This document shows positions 49,025-54,237 of a DNA stretch of 61,277 nucleotides, in pieces. The stretch spans positions 1-61,277 of the forward strand of contig JAIESC010000022.1 in assembly GCA_019746355.1 (NCBI GenBank), written 5' to 3'. The position numbers were made by a program, and so were the translations under genes. The notes under the pieces are model-generated. The model was not told the origin of the DNA. It made no database searches and saw nothing but the letters and a program-made list of their open reading frames with translations. Numbering within the stretch: position 1 is the stretch's first letter; every line of letters begins with the position of its first letter. Source of the stretch: Xanthobacteraceae bacterium. GTDB lineage: Bacteria > Pseudomonadota > Alphaproteobacteria > Rhizobiales > Xanthobacteraceae.

Positions 49025-49255
49025 ATGACTCAGGGGCACATTGCTACGGGTGGGAAGCCAAAGTTGACGCCAGCCGATCTTGTCAGCGCCAAGCCTGACG
49101 AAAGCTTTCTATGGCGTCAGGAAATGACGAACTGCGCGTACGACTTCGAAACGCAGACTCGCCGCTGGAGCGAGAGCGAAAAGATTCGTCAACTGATGAT
49201 GACAACCGGCGCGCCGACCAGCAGCACGGCGTTTGATGGAGAAAGGGACGAATAG
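49025..49255 (+). CDS. Candidate graspetide (omega-ester RiPP) precursor peptide 1
   Basis: A 76-residue peptide, start ATG at 49025 after GGAGGG. The leader has a PADLVSAKPDESFLW stretch and the motif YDFETQTRR (residues 39-47). The tail (residues 60-76) has six Thr/Ser (60, 61, 65-68) followed by four acidic residues (71, 73, 75, 76), reading TTGAPTSSTAFDGERDE. This layout of hydroxyl side chains before acidic ones, after a conserved Y-D..Q motif, is what ATP-grasp-modified peptides show. An ATP-grasp gene follows 82 bases downstream. No signal peptide. Single Cys at 37. That it is modified is inference. Confidence 0.72.
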   Translation: MTQGHIATGGKPKLTPADLVSAKPDESFLWRQEMTNCAYDFETQTRRWSESEKIRQLMMTTGAPTSSTAFDGERDE

Positions 49256-49287
49256 GTCCTTTGCTCCGGCTGCGTGCTCATCGATCC

Positions 49288-49326
49288 GCTTCCCGCTTGG
49301 GGCGACCTGAGCGGGAAGCTATTTTT
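49288..49326 (+). terminator. Hairpin attenuator between peptide 1 and ATP-grasp 1
   Basis: A perfect 10-bp stem GCTTCCCGCT (49288-49297) / AGCGGGAAGC (49310-49319) with a 12-base loop, followed by TATTTTTG (five Ts). It lies in the 82-base gap and would let the short peptide message outnumber the ligase message. Confidence 0.7.
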
Positions 49327-49337
49327 GATGCGGCATC

Positions 49338-50303
49338 ATGATCGCGAGATCACGGGTCACGCTGCTCATCACCAATTCGATAGACTATGTCGCCGATTTG
49401 CTGGTCGCGCGGCTCGGGAGCGAGAAGGTCTTTCGCTACAACACCGATCTTTGGCCGCAATACCGCCTGCTCGTCTCCAGCGACCGTATCGAGATTTGCG
49501 ATCCTACCGGCCGTTCGATCGACGATGCGAGCATTGCCAAGGTCTATCGGCGCTCGTCGATGCGGCGGTCGATGCTGTTCCCGCAGCTCAAGCTTACTGA
49601 CCTCGAGCGTTACGCCGAAGAGGAGGTGCACGCCGCCTGGACGGATCTGCTGAACATTTTCTCCGAACAGGGAAAGCTGGTCCTGAGTCAGCCGCTGGCC
49701 ACGCAACGATCCGGAAAGCTGCAGCAGTTGCGCCTCGCGGAAAAGTACTTCCGGACCACGCCCTACCGGTTTCTGCTCAATCGGGACGATCTGCTTCGAA
49801 CCGGCGTATCGTCGGTTTGCAAGAGTTTCAATTTCAAGTTCGCCGACGGGATCGGTTTCTATAGCTCGCGGGTCGACGAAGGCGATCTCGATTCAACGCA
49901 GCCGTGGTTTCTGACCGACTATGTCGATGCGACCCACGACGTGACTGTCGCCGTGGTCCGCGATGAGTTGTTCGCCTTCGAGCTGGACCGCTCGATCTTT
50001 ATCGAGAACACCATCGACTGGCGGCAATCTCCCGTCAGGCATGCGCATCGGGGCTGGAACCGAGTCGAAATTCCGGCGCCGGTGCGGAACGGCATATTCG
50101 GTTTCATGAGCGAGGTTGGTCAGCATTTCGCTCGCATCGACTTTCTGCGCAAGGATGATCAGTACACGTTCCTTGAAGCCAACTACAACGGAGAGTGGGG
50201 TTGGCTCGACCCGGATGCGACAGAAGGGCTGATGCTGAAGATCATTCACGAAATACATCCCGATACGCCTTGCGTGAACGGCCCCGGACGCCTGCGGAGC
50301 TGA
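49338..50303 (+). CDS. ATP-grasp ligase 1, diverged MvdD/graspetide-maturase type
   Basis: A 321-residue ATP-grasp protein. The N-terminal subdomain begins VTLLITNSIDYVADLLVARL and contains KVYRRSSMRR, matching the start and VxYRR segment of MvdD-like peptide maturases. The ATP-grasp core has the nucleotide-binding Lys in SSVCKSFNF, then PWFLTDYVDATHDVTVAVVR and ENTIDWRQ. The metal-binding ExN motif is in TFLEANYNGEWGWLD. It is more diverged than ligase 2. The start ATG (49338) has only a weak ribosome site. Probable role: ATP-dependent ester or amide formation on peptide 1. It ends 5 bases from the convergent propeller gene. Confidence 0.75.
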   Translation: MIARSRVTLLITNSIDYVADLLVARLGSEKVFRYNTDLWPQYRLLVSSDRIEICDPTGRSIDDASIAKVYRRSSMRRSMLFPQLKLTDLERYAEEEVHAAWTDLLNIFSEQGKLVLSQPLATQRSGKLQQLRLAEKYFRTTPYRFLLNRDDLLRTGVSSVCKSFNFKFADGIGFYSSRVDEGDLDSTQPWFLTDYVDATHDVTVAVVRDELFAFELDRSIFIENTIDWRQSPVRHAHRGWNRVEIPAPVRNGIFGFMSEVGQHFARIDFLRKDDQYTFLEANYNGEWGWLDPDATEGLMLKIIHEIHPDTPCVNGPGRLRS

Positions 50304-50308
50304 CGCAG

Positions 50309-51427
50309 CTACAGGACGCCGGGTGCCGCATCGATGGCGCGCAACGTGCCGGTGGGACGTTCGATCGTCCAGCAGCAGACGTCGTTCGAAAGCCAGTTCG
50401 TCGAATACAGGTAGCGGCCCGAAGGCTCGATCGTGATGCTGCAAGGCATGCGAGCGCCGTCCCATTTCGCATCCGAGATCATGGCAAGTTGGCCATTCGA
50501 AGGGTCGATGCGAAAACCGGAAATGTTGTCCGACTCGCCGTTGGCGACATAAAGGAATTCGCCGAGCGGATCGGCGGCAACCGCAATCGGAACGCGGCCG
50601 CCGCTCCGGTAAGGCGCGCCGGGCAGTTCGCGAAGATGTCCCGTGTGCGGATCGATGTGAAATCCGCTGATCTCGTCCGACTTGAAATTGGCGGCATAAA
50701 CAAACCGGCCTGAGCGATCCGCCGCGATTGCCGTTGGTCCTCTCCCGGCCGGGAATGGATTCGGAAAAGGCCTTAGCCGGCCGCGGTCGATGCGGTAACC
50801 CCAGATGTCGGATCTGCGATTGGCGAGATAGGCAAAGCGCCCCGCCGGTTCGATCGCGAGCGCGAGCGGCTTTTCTCCCGCGGCAAAGGGGCTCTCTGCC
50901 ATGGCGCGCAGCCGGCCGGTCGCCTCATCGATCTGATAGCCGCAGATATCGCCGCCAAAACCGTTGCCGACGTAGGCGAACTGTCCGGAGGGCTCGATCG
51001 CCACAAACTCGGGATGATGACCGGCTGCGCACCGGCTGCCTGGCAGTTCAACCAAGGCTCCGCTCGACGGATCGATCGCATAGGCCGAAACATCGTTCGT
51101 GTCCCCGTTCGCCGCGTATAGAAATCGCCCCGAGGGATGCACAGCCAGCGAATGCGGCCACCGGCCGGCGCCAACCGGGGGCTCGTCAATCGGGCTGACC
51201 AATCCGGAGAGTCGGTCAATTCTGAAGCCCGATACCGTATGCGAACCCCAGTTCGCGACGTAAAGGAAATGCCCGGACGGTGCGACGGCGGCTGCGATCG
51301 GGTGCAGGCCGGCGCCGACTTTGCCGATCCTCCGCGAACCGGCAGAAGCTGTTGGCAGTGCGCTCAAGTGGTTGTCCCGGGAGCACAATAACCTGTCGCA
51401 GTCTAAGCTGCGCGCGACCTGGCGCAC
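50309..51427 (-). CDS. Lactonase-family seven-bladed beta-propeller protein
   Basis: A 372-residue protein of the 6-phosphogluconolactonase/YVTN propeller type (PF10282). Repeats of about 45 residues recur: PSGHFLYVANWGSHTVSGFRID, PSGRFLYAANGDTNDVSAYAID, PSGQFAYVGNGFGGDICGYQID and so on, about seven in all. There is no signal peptide in the reading used, so it may be cytosolic; the first 30 residues are of doubtful translation. It is divergent from peptide 2 (93-base gap) and convergent with ligase 1 (5-base gap), so it is embedded in the RiPP-like locus. It may hydrolyse lactone (ester) bonds or bind the products; neither is shown. Confidence 0.8.
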   Translation of the reverse strand: MRQVARSLDCDRLLCSRDNHLSALPTASAGSRRIGKVGAGLHPIAAAVAPSGHFLYVANWGSHTVSGFRIDRLSGLVSPIDEPPVGAGRWPHSLAVHPSGRFLYAANGDTNDVSAYAIDPSSGALVELPGSRCAAGHHPEFVAIEPSGQFAYVGNGFGGDICGYQIDEATGRLRAMAESPFAAGEKPLALAIEPAGRFAYLANRRSDIWGYRIDRGRLRPFPNPFPAGRGPTAIAADRSGRFVYAANFKSDEISGFHIDPHTGHLRELPGAPYRSGGRVPIAVAADPLGEFLYVANGESDNISGFRIDPSNGQLAMISDAKWDGARMPCSITIEPSGRYLYSTNWLSNDVCCWTIERPTGTLRAIDAAPGVL

Positions 51428-51457
51428 GCACTATTGCAGCGCCCACAAATGGCCCGC

Positions 51458-51487
51458 TTGACAGTATCCGCCGCCGGCTCCGAAAAT
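51458..51487 (+). promoter_or_regulatory. Candidate promoter of peptide cassette 2
   Basis: TTGACA (51458-51463), 18-base spacer, GAAAAT (51482-51487). The -35 is exactly 63 bases before the peptide 2 start, as in cassette 1. The 93-base region must also hold the divergent propeller promoter. Confidence 0.5.
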
Positions 51488-51520
51488 TAGCCGTTTTGAG
51501 CCCATTTGAGGGGATTGATC

Positions 51521-51823
51521 ATGAAAGCCAATCATTCATTCAGTGCAGCTCGTCGAAGCGTGCTTCGGTTGTTGGGAATTGGCGCGGCCGGTACGGTCGT
51601 CGGTACATTGGCGGGATCTGAAAATCTGTTCGCCAAGCATTTCGCCGGGCCGGTCACGCCGGTGAAGCTGCCCGAGATGGTGTACGATCCCGAGCTTCAG
51701 ATGATGGTCAGTCCCGACACAAGGCGGCCCATCTACGAAGACTCGCAGAAGGTCGCCACCATCAATGCGACGGTCACGGCTGGCTGCGCAAACTGTCCGA
51801 AGTGCGACGACAACTGCGGCTAG
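51521..51823 (+). CDS. Candidate RiPP precursor 2: Tat-like signal and CX2CX2CX3C tail
   Basis: A 100-residue peptide, ATG at 51521 after GAGGGG. The N-terminus ARRSVLRLLGIGAAGTVVG resembles a twin-arginine signal (RR at 11-12, hydrophobic to about 31). The middle holds VYDPELQ (residues 54-60) and PDTRRP, matching the YDxExQ...TRR motif of peptide 1. The last 12 residues contain Cys 89, 92, 95 and 99, the CX2CX2CX3C spacing of [4Fe-4S] ferredoxin motifs. It also has Thr 84/86 and Asp 96/97. An ATP-grasp gene follows 88 bases later. It may be a modified exported peptide, a metal-binding peptide, or both. Confidence 0.72.
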   Translation: MKANHSFSAARRSVLRLLGIGAAGTVVGTLAGSENLFAKHFAGPVTPVKLPEMVYDPELQMMVSPDTRRPIYEDSQKVATINATVTAGCANCPKCDDNCG

Positions 51824-51863
51824 CGCCCAGACGCCGGGTTCGGACGCCTGATGAATTCTTCGG

Positions 51864-51910
51864 CTTCGCGGCGCGGGTGACTCCGGTCACTCGCGCCGAA
51901 GGGGTTTTCT
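51864..51910 (+). terminator. Hairpin attenuator between peptide 2 and ATP-grasp 2
   Basis: A stem of about 16 pairs (51864-51881 with 51886-51901; core GGCGCGGGTGAC / GTCACTCGCGCC with one G-U) and a 4-base loop, followed by GGGTTTTCTTG. The 3' arm runs into AAGGGG (51899-51904), the likely ribosome site of the GTG start at 51912, so the hairpin could affect both termination and translation. Confidence 0.7.
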
Positions 51911-51911
51911 T

Positions 51912-52874
51912 GTGTCCAAGACATGCCTGTTGATCACCGAGCGATTCGAGCCGACGGCGGACTGCATCCTTGCGGAGTTGCGGCGACGAAACATTCCCTG
52001 CCTTCGCTGGAATCTGGATCAATTTCCCGTTGCGGCAACGTTGACCTACCGTGCCTCCAACGATGCCTTCGAAACCGAGATGCTCATTGATGGGCGCAGC
52101 CTGAGCCTTCAGTCCGTTGGAAGCATCTGGTGTCGCGGCTTTCGGCCATCCGGATTTGCAGCCGGCCTCGAGGACGAAGACCTGAAATTCGTCAACGATG
52201 AAGCGCAGCGATCCATGGATGCGCTGCTGACCCTCGCCGATGTCCTTTGGGCCAATCACCCGCAATGTCATGTTCGCGCGAACGCCAAAGCGGCACAGCT
52301 CTATGTCGCTCGCCAGGTCGGCATGGACATTCCTCCGACCGTCATCACGAACCATCCGCAAGAAGTCCGCAGCTTCATCGCGCGCGCCGAGGGGGAGGTT
52401 GTCTATAAAGCCCACTCCCAGACGCTCAACCTGGAGCCCGGCAAGGCTCTTTATACCGGCGTCGTGTCGGAGCAGAGTCTGCGACAGCTCGACCTTATTC
52501 AGACCAGTCCCGGAATTTTTCAACGCTACGTGCCGAAGGCTTACGAGGTGCGGGCGACGGTCGTTGGCGATCGGATTTTCGCCGTCAGAATCGATTCGCA
52601 ATCGCATCCTGAGTCGCAGATAGACTGGCGCAGGCGCCCGTTTGACGTCGACACGCCCATCGAGTTGCCCGCCGACGTTGCAGCCGGGACGCACGCGCTC
52701 ATGCGGGCGTTTGGGCTGAACTACGGTGCGTTTGATTTTATTGTCACTCCGGATGGACGGCACGTGTTTCTGGAGGTCAATCCGGCCGGCCAGTACCTTT
52801 GGATTGAAACAGAAACCAAGCTTCCGATAACGGCTGCGTTGGCCGATATGCTGGGGCGTCCGTGCGACGCATGA
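51912..52874 (+). CDS. ATP-grasp ligase 2, MvdD/graspetide-maturase family
   Basis: A 320-residue ATP-grasp enzyme close to MvdD-type RiPP maturases. N-terminal subdomain: CLLITERFEPTADCILAEL, RWNLDQFP, and VGSIWCRGFRP (the usual VWYRRP position). Then WANHPQCHVRANAKAAQLYVA and PPTVITNHP; ATP site Lys in GEVVYKAHSQ; GIFQRYVPKAYEVRATVVGD; IDWRRRP; and FGLNYGAFDFIVTPDG. Metal site: VFLEVNPAGQYLWIE. The GTG start follows AAGGGG. Family members form ester or amide crosslinks between side chains of a precursor peptide; peptide 2 directly upstream is the likely substrate. It converges with dinB. Confidence 0.85.
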   Translation: MSKTCLLITERFEPTADCILAELRRRNIPCLRWNLDQFPVAATLTYRASNDAFETEMLIDGRSLSLQSVGSIWCRGFRPSGFAAGLEDEDLKFVNDEAQRSMDALLTLADVLWANHPQCHVRANAKAAQLYVARQVGMDIPPTVITNHPQEVRSFIARAEGEVVYKAHSQTLNLEPGKALYTGVVSEQSLRQLDLIQTSPGIFQRYVPKAYEVRATVVGDRIFAVRIDSQSHPESQIDWRRRPFDVDTPIELPADVAAGTHALMRAFGLNYGAFDFIVTPDGRHVFLEVNPAGQYLWIETETKLPITAALADMLGRPCDA

Positions 52875-52878
52875 AGCC

Positions 52879-52894
52879 GTGCCCGCGCGGGCAC
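52879..52894. terminator. Palindrome between ATP-grasp 2 and dinB
   Basis: GTGCCCGCGCGGGCAC is a perfect 16-base palindrome in the 23-base gap between converging genes, a position for a shared transcription stop. No T run follows and the loop would be tight. Confidence 0.4.
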
Positions 52895-52897
52895 CGC

Positions 52898-54145
52898 TCA
52901 AAGCTCCTTCTCCGCAAGCTCGCGAAACGCGTCCGGAACGGATCGGTTGGCGCCCAGCACGACAGATGCATAGCCTGCCGCGTCCCAGCCGAAGCGATCG
53001 CGGATCGTGTCGAGAGCGCGATCGGCGAGCAAGCGTGCCGCGCCCTTTTTGCTACCCGGCCGGCGTTCGCTCTCGACCAGTCCGAGCGGCAGCTCCAGCT
53101 GGACCGCCGCCTGCTCTTCCAGGTTCGACACCGATATCGCGAGCAGCGAGATCGTCGCCTCCCTGGGATGGCCGGCGAGCACGCCGCGCACCAGGTCTTC
53201 CGCGACTTCGGCGAGGATGGCGCTGGCCGACACCGGCGCGGGCAAGGTCAGCGATCGCGTGACCGAGCGCAGATCGGCGAATCGCACCCGCACCGTGACG
53301 GTGCGGCCAAACCGGGACTTCGCCCGCAGCCGGCTGCCGATGCGGTCCGCGAGATGACGCAGCGTCGGGCGAAACACCGGCTCGGCTGCGGGCTTGCGGC
53401 CCAGCGCCGACTGCGCACCGGCCGACTGCGCGCGACGGTGTGGTCTGATCTGTCGCGGATCGCGATTCCAGGCGAGCGCGCCGAGCTTCTCCGATGCGGC
53501 CTGGCCCAGCAGCCGCTCGAGCGCGCCGGGCGAGGTCCTCGCCAGCTGTCCGATCGTGAACACGCCGGCTTCGGCCAGGCGCGACTTGGTGGCGGGCCCC
53601 ACGCCCCACATCAGTTCGACGGGCAGGTCGTGAAGGAATTCGAGCTCGGTGCGCGGATCGACCGCGAGCAGTCCATCGGGCTTGGCGACCTGCGAGGCGA
53701 TCTTTGCAAGGTGCTTGGTGCGCGCCACCCCGATCGAGATCGGAAGTCCGAGCTCGGTCCGGACCCGTCGCCGGATCGTCTTTGCGATCTCGACCGGCGG
53801 CCCAAACAGATGCTCGGTGCCGGCAACGTCGGCAAAGGCCTCGTCGATGGAAATCCGTTCGACCAGCGGCGTGAAGTCGCCGAGCACATTGATCGCGGCG
53901 TCGCCGAGCCGCTGATAGTCCTTGAAATGACCGCCGACAAAAATGAGCCCGGGACACAGCTCCCGCGCCTTGTGGCCGGCCATTCCGCCCTGCACGCCGA
54001 ACGCCTTGGCTTCGTAGGACGCCGCCAGCACCACGCCGCCACCGACCGCGATCGGCTTGCCCCGCAGGGAGGGATCGAGCATCTGCTCGACCGACGCATA
54101 GAACGCGTCCAGATCCGCATGGAGGATGGTGGCTGCGTCGTCCAT
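52898..54145 (-). CDS. dinB: DNA polymerase IV (Y family)
   Basis: A 415-residue translesion polymerase. It starts MDDAATILHADLDAFYASVEQ (first metal Asp). It has SYEAKAFGVQGGM and SIDEAFADVAGTEHLFG with the catalytic acidic pair, where DEAFADV replaces the common DEAYLDV. The helix-hairpin-helix region contains HDLPVELMWGVGPATKSRL, and the little-finger domain ends near residue 340. The usual beta-clamp peptide at the C-terminus is not obvious (RELAEKEL is the end). Alphaproteobacteria often carry several dinB copies; no lexA box was recognised upstream by eye. Confidence 0.94.
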   Translation of the reverse strand: MDDAATILHADLDAFYASVEQMLDPSLRGKPIAVGGGVVLAASYEAKAFGVQGGMAGHKARELCPGLIFVGGHFKDYQRLGDAAINVLGDFTPLVERISIDEAFADVAGTEHLFGPPVEIAKTIRRRVRTELGLPISIGVARTKHLAKIASQVAKPDGLLAVDPRTELEFLHDLPVELMWGVGPATKSRLAEAGVFTIGQLARTSPGALERLLGQAASEKLGALAWNRDPRQIRPHRRAQSAGAQSALGRKPAAEPVFRPTLRHLADRIGSRLRAKSRFGRTVTVRVRFADLRSVTRSLTLPAPVSASAILAEVAEDLVRGVLAGHPREATISLLAISVSNLEEQAAVQLELPLGLVESERRPGSKKGAARLLADRALDTIRDRFGWDAAGYASVVLGANRSVPDAFRELAEKEL

Positions 54146-54237
54146 GGCCGACCTTCAACAAAACGCTATTAGAACATATAGAGAACAAACTGCACGAGCT
54201 TGTCAAATGGGTCGGCTGGGCGTGCCTTCGACGCGCG

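Noticed and set aside
48514..49039. Several small open frames upstream of peptide 1
   Set aside because: No ribosome site, no signal, and Arg-rich shadow-like composition; none resembles a peptide precursor.
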